A stretch of 64,000 nucleotides of DNA. Origin: Roseovarius pelagicus (lineage in GTDB: Bacteria > Pseudomonadota > Alphaproteobacteria > Rhodobacterales > Rhodobacteraceae). The stretch covers positions 558,001-622,000 of the forward strand of contig NZ_CP106738.1 of assembly GCF_025639885.1 (NCBI RefSeq). The letters are read 5' to 3'. The notes under the pieces are model-generated. The model was given only the letters and a program-made list of their open reading frames with translations, searched no databases and was not told the DNA's origin. The translations under genes were made by a program, and so were the position numbers. The stretch's first letter is position 1, and each line of letters opens with the position of its first letter. Shown here piece after piece: positions 54,689-63,916 of this stretch.

Positions 54689-55933
54689 TCACAGGGCCGC
54701 CGCCGCCGTGGCGTAGAAAAACGCGTCGAAATTACGCAACTCCGGCTTGCTCGGCAGGTCGATCACACGGTTGCAGATGAATGGCACGACTTGCTCGGTC
54801 AACCCGCCATGGCTGCGCAGCGGCTCGTTCAGCGCGGCCAGATCGTGGCGATGCGCAGATGTGCCGATGGTCATGTTCTCAGTTGATATCATCACGATAT
54901 CGCCGATCCGGTCACCCGGCAACTCGAACCGCTCGATCGCTTCTTCCTTGCCGATGACCTCCAGCAGTTCGTCACGCTGCGCCAGCCGCGCGATGATATC
55001 CGCGCGGTCCGCCCCTGCGGGCAGGTAGGCCGTGGCAAAGCCCCCCAACGCGCCGTGGTGCACCACATAAGGGTCGGTGATCGGCAGGATCACCCGCGCC
55101 GCCGCCGCGCCCAGCCAGTCGTCCAGCAGGTCCTGCACATAGATCACCTTGGGATCGCCCTGTGCATCATGCTTGGGCTTCATCCCGTGATCAGCGGTCA
55201 CCACGATGGCCGCCCCCAGCGCATCCAGCTGCCCGAGGTATTTATCGAACATCTCGTAGAACGCCTTGGCCTGTGCGTCGTCGGGCGCGTATTTGTGTTG
55301 CACATAGTCGGTCGTGGTCAGATACATCACGTCCGGTTTCCATTCCGTTAACAGCTTGACGCCCGCGGCAAAGACAAACTCGCTCAATTCCGCCGAATAG
55401 ACCTCGGGCTGCGCCATGCCCAGCCATTTGCTCGCCGCTTCCTGCCCGTGTTCAGCCGCCGTCGATGTGTCTGATTTCTCTGCCGAAAAACACTTCGCCC
55501 GATCCTCGTCAAACCGCAAACCCGCGCCCAGAAGCGCACGCAGCTTGTCCTTGGCAGTGACCACCGCCACCCGCGCCCCGGCCTCGTAAAAGGCCGAAAA
55601 TACCGTCGGTGCACGCAAGAACCGCACATCGTTCATCATCACTTCCTCGCCCGTCTCCGGATCGTAAAGGAAATTGCCACAAATCCCGTGCACAATCGGC
55701 GGACGCCCCGTCGCGATGCTCAGGTTATTGGGGTTGGTGAACGAAGGAATCACCGAATGCGCCAGCCGATCCGTCCCCTCTCGACGCATCCGCGCCAGAT
55801 GCGGCATCAAACCATCCGCTATCGCAGCCTCAAGATACGCAGGCTCGCAACCATCAAGGCAAATCGCTATCGCACAAACCTTCGGCAAAGCATAATCACG
55901 ATCATTCGCGATAACAGGAGAAATAATCGACAT
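54689..55933 (-). CDS. phnA: Phosphonoacetate hydrolase
   Basis: A 414-residue member of the alkaline phosphatase superfamily that splits phosphonoacetate into acetate and phosphate. Metal/nucleophile regions seen: LDGCEPAYL near the start, the nucleophile Thr in PSFTNPNNLS, VVTADHGMKPKHD and VHHGALGGF. ATG 55933 is chosen with GGAAC upstream, 16 bases after the phnW stop. Confidence 0.93.
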   Translation of the reverse strand: MSIISPVIANDRDYALPKVCAIAICLDGCEPAYLEAAIADGLMPHLARMRREGTDRLAHSVIPSFTNPNNLSIATGRPPIVHGICGNFLYDPETGEEVMMNDVRFLRAPTVFSAFYEAGARVAVVTAKDKLRALLGAGLRFDEDRAKCFSAEKSDTSTAAEHGQEAASKWLGMAQPEVYSAELSEFVFAAGVKLLTEWKPDVMYLTTTDYVQHKYAPDDAQAKAFYEMFDKYLGQLDALGAAIVVTADHGMKPKHDAQGDPKVIYVQDLLDDWLGAAAARVILPITDPYVVHHGALGGFATAYLPAGADRADIIARLAQRDELLEVIGKEEAIERFELPGDRIGDIVMISTENMTIGTSAHRHDLAALNEPLRSHGGLTEQVVPFICNRVIDLPSKPELRNFDAFFYATAAAAL

Positions 55934-55949
55934 AGGGGTTCCTTTGAAT

Positions 55950-57137
55950 TTAAGCAGCAAGTTTCTTGCGTTCTTCGAGCGCCGCAGCGGGTGGCGCGGC
56001 AGAGCCTACCCCCATCTCGGCCAATGTGTCGCGCGCGGCCTCGACGACCTGGCGCATGACGTGTTCGTCCATCTGGCCGATACAGCCGATCCGGAAGCTG
56101 TCCACAACCGTCAACTTGCCCGGATAGATGATAAACCCGCGCGCTTTCATCGCGTCATAGAACGCGGAAAAATCAAACGCGGGATCAGCGGGGCAAAAGA
56201 AAGTCACGATGATCGGGCTGAGCCAGCGATCCGCCAGCAACGTCTCGAACCCCAAGTCGCGCATACCAGCCACCATCACATCGCGGTTTTTCATATAGCG
56301 TGCACCGCGCCCGGCCACACCGCCCTCTGCCGCATGTGCTGCAAGGGCGGTTAAAAAGGCAGCGACAACATGGGTCGGCGGCGTAAATCGCCATTGACCG
56401 GTCTTTTCCATCGTCGCCCACTGCGCGTGCACATCCAGCGACAGTGAGTGACTGTTACCCTTGGCCGCGACGAGCTCATCCTTGCGCGCAATCACGAAAC
56501 CGAAGCCCGGCACGCCCTCGATGCATTTGTTCGCCGACGACACCATCGCCGTATACTTGATGCGCTGCGCTTCCAGCGGAACCGCGCCAAAGGCGGACAT
56601 GCTGTCAATCAGCACTTTGCGCCCGGCGGCATGGGCCGCATCGGCAAGCTCCTCGACCGGGTTCAGGATGCCAGAGCTGGTCTCGCAATGGATGATCAAT
56701 ACATGGGTAATCGCCGGGTCTGCCTGAAGGATTTCGGTGACTTCCGTACCGCGCGGCGGCAGGTAATCACCCTTATCGAGCAAGTGATACTCACGCCCCA
56801 AGCACGCCATCGTCTGAGCTGCGCGCAATCCATAGGCGCCGTTGGCCAGCACCAGAACCTTGCCATCCTTAGGCACGAAACTGCCCAGCATCGCCTCGAC
56901 GCAATAGGATCCAGACCCTTGGATTGGCACACAGTCATATTCGTCCGCGCCCGGTCCGATCAGGTCTAGCAATCCGCTGCGCATTGATCGTGTCATGGCC
57001 CGAAATTCGTCATCCCAGCTGCCCCAATCGCGCAGCATTGCCCGCTTCACCTCATACGAAGTGGTCAACGGCCCAGGTGTGAGCAGATAGGGTTCACCAA
57101 GTTCAGGCGGACGGATGCGGGCAGGTTCGGTTGTCAC
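55950..57137 (-). CDS. phnW: 2-aminoethylphosphonate--pyruvate transaminase
   Basis: A 395-residue PLP enzyme converting AEP and pyruvate to phosphonoacetaldehyde and alanine. The start is GTG 57137 with GAGGAG 7 bases upstream. Family marks are LLTPGPLTTS near the N-terminus, QGSGSYCVEA, the PLP-binding Lys in SSANKCIEGVPG and the C-terminal DSFRIGCIG. It is the first gene of the AEP operon and is divergent from lysR. Confidence 0.95.
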   Translation of the reverse strand: MTTEPARIRPPELGEPYLLTPGPLTTSYEVKRAMLRDWGSWDDEFRAMTRSMRSGLLDLIGPGADEYDCVPIQGSGSYCVEAMLGSFVPKDGKVLVLANGAYGLRAAQTMACLGREYHLLDKGDYLPPRGTEVTEILQADPAITHVLIIHCETSSGILNPVEELADAAHAAGRKVLIDSMSAFGAVPLEAQRIKYTAMVSSANKCIEGVPGFGFVIARKDELVAAKGNSHSLSLDVHAQWATMEKTGQWRFTPPTHVVAAFLTALAAHAAEGGVAGRGARYMKNRDVMVAGMRDLGFETLLADRWLSPIIVTFFCPADPAFDFSAFYDAMKARGFIIYPGKLTVVDSFRIGCIGQMDEHVMRQVVEAARDTLAEMGVGSAAPPAAALEERKKLAA

Positions 57138-57199
57138 GGGCTTCTCTCCTCGGATCGACAATCTGCGCCATTTCTACGACCAGACCATCCATATGAAAA

Positions 57200-57214
57200 A
57201 TTGTTAATTGCAAT
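57200..57214. promoter_or_regulatory. Candidate LysR operator between phnW and lysR
   Basis: ATTGTTAATTGCAAT is an inverted repeat (ATTG-N7-CAAT) containing a T-N11-A LysR box, placed in the 136-base divergent intergenic region between phnW and its regulator gene. Confidence 0.45.
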
Positions 57215-57273
57215 ATGTTGAAAAGTTTTGCCTATATGAGCCGCAATGCGACTTCACCAAAGGAAACGATCCC

Positions 57274-58158
57274 ATGCGCTATAGTCAGATCCGTGCATTC
57301 CACCACGTCGCGACTTGTGGTGGATTTTCCCGCGCCGCCGAGGCACTTGGCCTGACCCAGCCCGCGATTTCTGAACAGGTTCGCAAACTGGAGAGCGATC
57401 ACGATGTCCTGCTCTTCAACCGAGATCGCAAGCAGGTCACGCTGACTCCTGTGGGCGATGCGTTGCTGATCTGCACCAAAAAACTTTTTGAAGTCGAAGA
57501 TCAGATTACCGAAGTGTTATCAGAAAACCGCACCGCATTGGACGGCAACCTGCGGATCATCGCTGACAGTGCCTTTCACTTGACCGACCGGCTAAAGGCA
57601 TATCGTAAACGGCACCCCAAAGTGTTCATCTCGGTTCGCACCGGGAACACGACCGAAATCGTCGAGGCACTACGCAGCTACGACGCCGAGATCGGTGTCG
57701 TCGGCAGCCTGAACCCCGGCCCCGACATGGAAATTCGCAGTCTCGGGGTGTCGCCGATCATCGCATTTGCCGCCAAGACGCTGATTGCCGACCGACCGGA
57801 TGCCATGACGCTGGCACAGCTGGCGAAATACCCCCTGATTTTTCGCGAGGCCGGGTCCAAGACCCGACAGCAGCTGGAAAAGGCGGCGGCAGAACGAAAC
57901 ATCCCCCTGACCCCCGCAATCGAAGTCGAAGGCAGAGAGGCCGTTCAGGATGTGGTCGCCGCAGGTGCCGGCGTCGGTTTCGTGTCAGAGGCGGAATTCG
58001 GTTATGATGCACGGCTCGCCCGGATCACCATATCTGACGTCGATATGACGATGACCGAGTCGCTGGTTTGCCTGCGGCAGCGCGGCGATGTACGCACCAT
58101 CCGCAGCTTCATGGATATCATCGCCGAGGGTCAGCCAAACCTGCCAAGCTCAATATAG
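57274..58158 (+). CDS. LysR-family regulator of AEP catabolism
   Basis: A 294-residue LysR protein. ATG 57274 is chosen because AAAGGAAAC is upstream and the family begins MRYSQIRAFHHVA. HTH ~18-45 (FSRAAEALGLTQPAISEQVR). It is divergent from phnW, the usual arrangement for AEP-responsive LysR activators. Confidence 0.9.
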   Translation: MRYSQIRAFHHVATCGGFSRAAEALGLTQPAISEQVRKLESDHDVLLFNRDRKQVTLTPVGDALLICTKKLFEVEDQITEVLSENRTALDGNLRIIADSAFHLTDRLKAYRKRHPKVFISVRTGNTTEIVEALRSYDAEIGVVGSLNPGPDMEIRSLGVSPIIAFAAKTLIADRPDAMTLAQLAKYPLIFREAGSKTRQQLEKAAAERNIPLTPAIEVEGREAVQDVVAAGAGVGFVSEAEFGYDARLARITISDVDMTMTESLVCLRQRGDVRTIRSFMDIIAEGQPNLPSSI

Positions 58159-58177
58159 CAGAGCCGCACAAACGCGG

Positions 58178-59026
58178 TCAGGTATCCTGTCCGACCTCTT
58201 GCCGCTGATGTCCCAGACCGGCGATGCCCAACTCCATCACATCCCCCGACCTGAGGTAAACAGGCTCGGGTTTCATCCCCAGGCCGACACCGGGCGGTGT
58301 GCCGGTCGAAATCACGTCGCCGGGATGCAGCGTGAACAGATGGCTCAGATGTTCGATGATCGCAGCCACGGAAAAGATCATCGTGCTGGTAGAGCCGGTC
58401 TGCATCCGCTTGCCGTTCACATCCAGATACATAGCCAACGCCTGCGGATCAGGCACCTCGTCACGTGTAACCAGCCACGGACCGGTTGGCCCAAAAGTGT
58501 CACAACTCTTGCCCTTGGTCCATTGGCCGGTCAGTCCCGACTGAAAATGTCGTTCTGACACGTCATTTACGACGCAGTAACCGGCCACATGATCCAACGC
58601 CTGTGCGCGATCCACGTATTTGCAGGTTTTGCCGATGACAACGCCCAGTTCGACCTCCCAATCTGTCCGGGTTGACCCGCGCGGCATCATCACCTTGTCA
58701 TTCGGGCCGACAATCGCCGAATTCGCCTTCATAAAGAGGATGGGATGGTCAGGGATCGCAGCCCCGGTTTCTGCCGCGTGGTCAGAGTAGTTTAGGCCGA
58801 TACAGCAGAACTTGCCGATGTCCCCGACACAAGCACCGAGCCGGGGACTGCCCTCGACACGGGGCAGATCATGCGGATCCAGTCCGCGCAATCGGTCAAG
58901 ACCGGCGTCAGACAGCACGTCACCCGCAATATCACCGATCACACCTGACAGATCACGCAAATCGCCATGCGGATCCAGCAAACCCGGTTTTTCATTTCCG
59001 GTCTCTCCATACCGCAACAGCTTCAT
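58178..59026 (-). CDS. Fumarylacetoacetate hydrolase family protein
   Basis: A 282-residue FAH-family enzyme. Metal-binding acidic residues lie in DWEVELGVVIG and the family motif NDVSERHFQ; GKSCDTFGPTGPWLVT and TGTPPGVG complete the pattern. Such proteins cleave or hydrate 2-keto acids, including ureidoglycolate-type and aromatic ring products. AAGGGA precedes ATG 59026, which overlaps the hydroxypyruvate-isomerase-like gene by 4 bases. Confidence 0.9.
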   Translation of the reverse strand: MKLLRYGETGNEKPGLLDPHGDLRDLSGVIGDIAGDVLSDAGLDRLRGLDPHDLPRVEGSPRLGACVGDIGKFCCIGLNYSDHAAETGAAIPDHPILFMKANSAIVGPNDKVMMPRGSTRTDWEVELGVVIGKTCKYVDRAQALDHVAGYCVVNDVSERHFQSGLTGQWTKGKSCDTFGPTGPWLVTRDEVPDPQALAMYLDVNGKRMQTGSTSTMIFSVAAIIEHLSHLFTLHPGDVISTGTPPGVGLGMKPEPVYLRSGDVMELGIAGLGHQRQEVGQDT

Positions 59027-59808
59027 CTTGCATCCCTTTCCCTAGTCCTGTGACGCCCGCCACCGCCATTCATCCAGCCGAGCGTCGCATCTGTATCATT
59101 TCCAGCGTTGTACTCTGCCCCGACGGGCCGGGTCCACCCAAGCCGCGCCAGCACCTGCCAAATATGCGGGTAATTCAGCTCTCCGGTATCGGGGGGACCA
59201 CGATCCGGCACGCCAGCCATCTGGATATGCCCGATCACGGGCAGCAGCGCCTGTAACCGGTGAGTGACATCGCCTTCCATCAATTGCACATGGTAGCAAT
59301 CGAACATCAGCTTCAGATTGGGTGCGCCGACTTCTTCGATGATCGCACGCGCCTGTCCGGTCGTGGTCAGAAAATACCCCGGCGCATCGTAATGATTGAG
59401 CGGTTCAATCAGGATCATGCGTCCTTTGGCAGCGGTGCAGGCATAGCGCAGCGCACTGACAAAGGTAGCATGGGCCGCAGCGCCGTCAGCGTGGCCTGCC
59501 ATGACATGAACCGCACCTGCCCCTATCGCCTCCGCATAGCCCAGCGCCTCGTCGATTGCTGCTGTCGCCTCGGAGTGTCGTCCCGGCACTGCCGACAGCC
59601 CATTTTCTCCGATTTTACCGCGACGGGTGTTCAGGCCCAGCATCGGCAGGCCTGTCTCTGCCAATGCAGCGCGCATATCCTCGGGTGGTACATCATAGGG
59701 CCAGTGACATTCCACAGCGTCGAAACCTGCTGCCGCAGCGGCCCGGATCGCGTCGGGTAGCCCGCAGTCAGACCAGAGAAAGCCCAAGTTTGCGGAAAAT
59801 CGTGTCAT
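59023..59808 (-). CDS. Hydroxypyruvate isomerase-like TIM-barrel protein
   Basis: A 261-residue AP-endonuclease-2-type TIM barrel of the Hyi family: FSANLGFLW at the start, catalytic Glu in LIEPLNHYD and FDCYHVQLMEGD, then HIQMAGVPDRGPPDTGE. It interconverts hydroxypyruvate and tartronate semialdehyde, or acts on a related sugar acid. It is co-transcribed with the FAH gene. The C-terminal ~20 residues (Gly- and Arg-rich) differ from the usual family end. Confidence 0.88.
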   Translation of the reverse strand: MTRFSANLGFLWSDCGLPDAIRAAAAAGFDAVECHWPYDVPPEDMRAALAETGLPMLGLNTRRGKIGENGLSAVPGRHSEATAAIDEALGYAEAIGAGAVHVMAGHADGAAAHATFVSALRYACTAAKGRMILIEPLNHYDAPGYFLTTTGQARAIIEEVGAPNLKLMFDCYHVQLMEGDVTHRLQALLPVIGHIQMAGVPDRGPPDTGELNYPHIWQVLARLGWTRPVGAEYNAGNDTDATLGWMNGGGGRHRTRERDAR

Positions 59809-59809
59809 G

Positions 59810-59956
59810 CTATGCCGCCGCCCCCAAAGTCTGTTTTCGCGCAGGTATCATCTGATCCTGCTCGACTTTAAATCGCTCAATGACCGCGCGCGCAATATCC
59901 AGACCCTGCGCGCCAAACTCTGACATTGTCATCACCGCTGGCACGGTTGCTTTCAT
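59810..59956 (-). CDS. Possible small protein or gene remnant
   Basis: A 48-codon frame from ATG 59956 ends one base before the hydroxypyruvate isomerase-like start. It encodes a helical sequence (LDIARAVIERFKVEQDQMIP). The ribosome binding site is weak. It could be a small co-translated protein or the tail of a lost gene; I do not recognise it. Confidence 0.3.
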   Translation of the reverse strand: MKATVPAVMTMSEFGAQGLDIARAVIERFKVEQDQMIPARKQTLGAAA

Positions 59957-60102
59957 GTGCAACGACACCATCGTGCGGGATGTACACAAGCGACACAGGA
60001 TCAACTACCTCGTTGAGATGCAACAGTCCCCTTCGATGGTCTTGCGCTCACCCGGAGTTTTCGCCACGCTTTGATGATCCTGGAAAAATATCCCGAGGAG
60101 CC

Positions 60103-61173
60103 ATGACAGACACCGTTCCACGCACCGAGGCACGTATGCGTTGCGTGGTCATCCCCCGCTTTAACATGCTGACCCTCACCAGCATGCTGGAGCCACTACG
60201 TCTGGCAAATGCTCTGGCCCCGACCCCGCTCTACCGCAGTAGTTTTCATTCAGTCGACGGTGACTACATCACCTCGGTCGATGGTTTCGGCATCGCCTGC
60301 GAGCCGGTGCCGGAACGGCTGAACCGTACAGAAACCGTTCTGCTATTCGGCGGGCCGGGCAGCATGCACTATCACAACCCGCGCCTGTTTTCATGGTTGC
60401 GCCTGCAGATGCGACTGGGCGCGCGTCTTTGCGCCGTGGATCTGGCCCCCTACATCGCCGCCCGCGCAGGCTTGCTGAACGGACACAGGGCAACGCTGCA
60501 CTGGACATCCCTGCCGGGGTTTCAGGAACAGTTTCCCGATATCCAAGTGGTGGAACAGCTATATGTCGACGATGCCCCGGTGCTGACCGCGGCAGGTGGT
60601 ACAGCGGGGATCGACCTGATGCTTCACCTTATCTCTCAAACGCATGGTACCGCATTGGTGGGCGACGTCTCGGATCGAATGATACATCATCCGGTGCGTC
60701 CCAGCAGCACTGGCCAACGTATTACACTGGGTCGCAGCGCCGGACGTTTGCCTGAACCCGTCCGCGCAGCTGTCGATCTGATCGAGGCGCATATCGCCGT
60801 CCCGCTGAGCGTACCTGAGATCGCCACGCGGATCGGTCTGTCGCCGCGTCAGTTACTCAGAGAGTTCTCGACTGCTACGGGATGCAGCGTCGTGCAATTC
60901 GCGTTGTTGATGCGGCTGCAACACGCCCGCGTGCTGCTCATGTCCACCGGCATGGGAATTCGCGATGTCGCAACGGCGACGGGGTTCAATTCACTTTCCC
61001 ATTTTGCCAACGCGTTTCGCAAATGCTTTGGTCGACGTCCCAGCGATTATCGACCGGCACAGACAGGAAATGAGCCAGAGCCGCACTGGCCCGGCCCATT
61101 GCATGCGTTTTTGGAAACCAACGAAGTACGGCGCCGGATTGATCAGCAGATCGCCGGCGCGCGCGGCCATTAA
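60103..61173 (+). CDS. GlxA-family AraC transcriptional regulator
   Basis: A 356-residue regulator. ATG 60103 has GAGGAG upstream. The N-terminal half (~10-195) is a DJ-1/amidotransferase-like domain (CVVIPRFNMLTLTSMLEPLR, then LLFGGPGSM); a typical Cys nucleophile is not obvious. The C-terminal AraC HTH pair spans ~225-315 (SVPEIATRIGLSPRQLLREF and IRDVATATGFNSLSHFANAF). It is divergent from the hydroxypyruvate isomerase/FAH operon, which it probably controls. Confidence 0.9.
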   Translation: MTDTVPRTEARMRCVVIPRFNMLTLTSMLEPLRLANALAPTPLYRSSFHSVDGDYITSVDGFGIACEPVPERLNRTETVLLFGGPGSMHYHNPRLFSWLRLQMRLGARLCAVDLAPYIAARAGLLNGHRATLHWTSLPGFQEQFPDIQVVEQLYVDDAPVLTAAGGTAGIDLMLHLISQTHGTALVGDVSDRMIHHPVRPSSTGQRITLGRSAGRLPEPVRAAVDLIEAHIAVPLSVPEIATRIGLSPRQLLREFSTATGCSVVQFALLMRLQHARVLLMSTGMGIRDVATATGFNSLSHFANAFRKCFGRRPSDYRPAQTGNEPEPHWPGPLHAFLETNEVRRRIDQQIAGARGH

Positions 61174-61239
61174 CCGTTTCTTACGCCACGACCTATCACA
61201 TTCCGATATGTCGTGGCGCACCAGATCAATGTCGCGCGC

Positions 61240-62274
61240 CTACCGCATTGCGGGGATCACTTCGTCACAGAACAGCTTCAACGACCGCTTTTGTTCCTCG
61301 TGCCCCAGCCCCAAAGACGAATAGTAGATAAACTCGTTTATACCCAGATCGCGGTAGCCCTGTAGCTTGCGTATCGCCGTCTCGGGAGAGCCGAACATCA
61401 GGTTCTCTTCCAGCATCTCGGGATCATATTGTTCACGCCCCTTCAGCTCATCCAACGGAATGGACGCTGGAAACCCATTCTTGACGTCGCCAGCGTTGCG
61501 GAAAAGGTTCTCGAACTGGCTTAGAACGGTGCGGATGGCCCGCAGGGCCGCGTCACTGTCAGCATCGTTGTCGTAGATCGCGGCGTGCCGCATCAGCGCA
61601 AAGCGCGGGGTCCAGCCATTATCGGCCTTCTGCATCGCCTCATCGAGCTGTCGTTTGTACAACTCGGCCTCGGCAAACGGACGGGTCAGCGGCCAGCAGT
61701 TGACATGACACTTGTTGCGGACGGCATAATCATAGGTGATGGGCGACCGCGCCGCGACCCAAACAGGCACATCCGCCTGCACCGGCTTGGGCACCGAGGT
61801 GGAGGTCGGGAACTGCCAGTAGTCACCGTCGTGTTCGTAATCGCCCTTCCACAGCTCGCGCACGGCTGGCAGCATTTCCTGCATATACCGCCAAGCATCG
61901 GATTGCTTCAGCCCCGGACGCATACGATCAAATTCGCGCTGATAGGCCCCGGACCCAATACCGAATTCCAACCGCCCGCCGCTGATCAGGTCCAGAAATG
62001 CGGCCTCGCCAGCAAGGTTAATCGGATGCCAATAGGCAGCCGTAGCAACCGCCGTGCCGAGGCGGATCTTGCTGGTTTCGCCCGCCCACCACGTCAGTAT
62101 CTGGAATGGATTGGGCGCGATGGTCATCTCCAGCGCATGGTGTTCCGCAGCCCAGACGATTTCGAAACCGCCCTCTTCCGCCATCTGCACCATCTCGATG
62201 GTGTGGCGTGCCACGTCATTCATATCAAGGCTGTCGTCAATACGCTCTAGATTGATCGCAAGTTGAAATTTCAT
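61240..62274 (-). CDS. LLM-class flavin-dependent oxidoreductase
   Basis: A 344-residue luciferase-like monooxygenase. Marks: AEEGGFEIVWAAEHH near residue 32, RLGTAVATAAYWHPINLAGE, GGRLEFGIGSGAYQREFDR. Such enzymes use FMN (or F420) to oxidise organic substrates. AGAAGGTG precedes ATG 62274. It follows the aldehyde dehydrogenase by 160 bases on the same strand and may act in the same pathway. Confidence 0.9.
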   Translation of the reverse strand: MKFQLAINLERIDDSLDMNDVARHTIEMVQMAEEGGFEIVWAAEHHALEMTIAPNPFQILTWWAGETSKIRLGTAVATAAYWHPINLAGEAAFLDLISGGRLEFGIGSGAYQREFDRMRPGLKQSDAWRYMQEMLPAVRELWKGDYEHDGDYWQFPTSTSVPKPVQADVPVWVAARSPITYDYAVRNKCHVNCWPLTRPFAEAELYKRQLDEAMQKADNGWTPRFALMRHAAIYDNDADSDAALRAIRTVLSQFENLFRNAGDVKNGFPASIPLDELKGREQYDPEMLEENLMFGSPETAIRKLQGYRDLGINEFIYYSSLGLGHEEQKRSLKLFCDEVIPAMR

Positions 62275-62397
62275 CTGTCGTCACCTTCTACTAGGCGTGT
62301 CACCAATCGTGACACCATGTCGGTGGCAGGCAATCGGCCTGCGTTGTTAAGTTCGAGGCCATCTCATCGGCCCTGCGTGAGTGCATCCAAAGCCTTA

Positions 62398-62422
62398 CCC
62401 CCCTTGCCGTGGCACAGGGGGG
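62398..62422 (-). terminator. GC-rich hairpin after aldehyde dehydrogenase
   Basis: CCCCCC (62398-62403) pairs with GGGGGG (62417-62422) around a loop that contains a further TGCC/GGCA match. It lies 12 bases past the aldehyde dehydrogenase stop. There is no T-run, so efficiency is uncertain. Confidence 0.35.
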
Positions 62423-62434
62423 GCGCATGGCAAA

Positions 62435-63916
62435 TCAGCGCATGACAAAGGGGTTGGCGATGGGGTCGTCCGATGTGTTCATCCACACTGTTTTCGGTCG
62501 GGTGTAGTCGTACATCGCCTGGAACCCGCTTTCGCGACCGTAGCCGGACCCCTTGATTCCGCCGAATTCAGCAATGGGGGAGACGACACGATAAGTATTC
62601 ACCCAGACGATCCCTGCCCGCACAGCAGACGACATCCGCAATGAACGCGCACTGTCACGGGTGAAAATGCCCGCCGCCAGCCCGTGTTCGGTGTCGTTGG
62701 CCAGCGCCAGCACCTCCTCCTCGGTCTTGAACCGCTGAACACATAGGACCGGGCCGAACAACTCGGTATCGACAATGCGCATATCCTGTCGCGGACAATC
62801 AATGATCGTCGGCTGGTAATACAGTCCCTCCATGCCATCCGGCTGTGCGCCGCCGACCAGAACGGTCCCGCCTTCCTCAACCGCGTGGGCAACCTCGGAT
62901 TTGATATGATCCAACTGCCCCTGTGTACAGAGCGGCCCCATCTGGGTGTCTTCGGCCAGCGGATCGCCGATGACAATCTGGCGCGCCAGCGATGTCATCC
63001 GCTCCAGAAATTCGTCCGCAATATCCTCGTGCAGATACAGGCGCGATCCGGCAACGCAGCTTTGCCCCGTCGCGCCAAAGATGCCCGCGATCGACGCGTT
63101 CACCGCGCTTTCGATATTGGCATCATCGAACACAATGAACGGCGATTTGCCACCCAGTTCCAGACTGACTTCGGCAAAGTTACGTTTCGAATTTTCCAGA
63201 ACGTGCCGCGCGGCCCCCGGCCCCCCGGTAAAGGAAATGCGCGCCACCAACGGATGCGACGTCAGCACCTTGCCGCAAGGATCGCCATGACCGGTCACGA
63301 TGTTCACGACACCGGGGGGAAATCCCGCCTCTTCGATCAGGCGTCCGAAATCCAGCATTGCGGCGCTGGCATGCTCCGAGGCTTTCAGCACAATGGTGTT
63401 TCCCGCCGCCAAGGCCGGTCCCATCTTGACCGCGACGAGGAACAGCTGACTGTTCCACGGCACCACGGCCGCGACGACACCCAGTGGCTCGCGTCGGGTG
63501 AACACGAACATATCCGGTTTGTCGATGGGCAGGGTTTCACCCGCGATCTTGTCGGCGCAACCAGCGTAAAAGTGGAAAAATTCCGCAATATACTTGGCCT
63601 GCCAGCGCGTTTCTTTCAGCATCTTGCCGCTGTCGATAGATTCAGTGCGGCCCAGTTCCTCGGATTTGTCCGCCAGCAGATCACCTAACTTGCGCAGGCA
63701 TTTACCGCGTTCGGTTGGTGTCATCTTGGCCCATGGCCCATCTAGAAACGCGTGATGTGCAGCTCGCACGGCGCGATCGACGTCATCTGCCGTCGCCTCG
63801 GGCACGCGCGCCCAGACCTCTCCGGTTGCCGGGTTGACGCTGTCGAACTGCCCTGCATCAGAAGCAAGGCACCACTCCCCGTCAATCAACATCTCGTAGC
63901 TTTCGATTTCTGCCAT
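62435..63916 (-). CDS. Aldehyde dehydrogenase family protein
   Basis: A 493-residue NAD(P)-dependent aldehyde dehydrogenase. ATG 63916 is chosen with GAGGG upstream; the frame opens at 63997. General-base Glu in SLELGGKSP, catalytic Cys in GATGQSCVAGSR, and FGGIKGSGYGRESG near the C-terminus. It resembles betaine/aminobutyraldehyde-type enzymes; the substrate is not deducible. Nothing further is recognised in the last 84 bases of the window. Confidence 0.92.
   Translation of the reverse strand: MAEIESYEMLIDGEWCLASDAGQFDSVNPATGEVWARVPEATADDVDRAVRAAHHAFLDGPWAKMTPTERGKCLRKLGDLLADKSEELGRTESIDSGKMLKETRWQAKYIAEFFHFYAGCADKIAGETLPIDKPDMFVFTRREPLGVVAAVVPWNSQLFLVAVKMGPALAAGNTIVLKASEHASAAMLDFGRLIEEAGFPPGVVNIVTGHGDPCGKVLTSHPLVARISFTGGPGAARHVLENSKRNFAEVSLELGGKSPFIVFDDANIESAVNASIAGIFGATGQSCVAGSRLYLHEDIADEFLERMTSLARQIVIGDPLAEDTQMGPLCTQGQLDHIKSEVAHAVEEGGTVLVGGAQPDGMEGLYYQPTIIDCPRQDMRIVDTELFGPVLCVQRFKTEEEVLALANDTEHGLAAGIFTRDSARSLRMSSAVRAGIVWVNTYRVVSPIAEFGGIKGSGYGRESGFQAMYDYTRPKTVWMNTSDDPIANPFVMR

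Noticed and set aside
53173..54780. 535-codon open frame on the plus strand
   Set aside because: It is exactly antisense to phnY, which has all aldehyde dehydrogenase motifs; GC-rich codon use creates long antisense frames.
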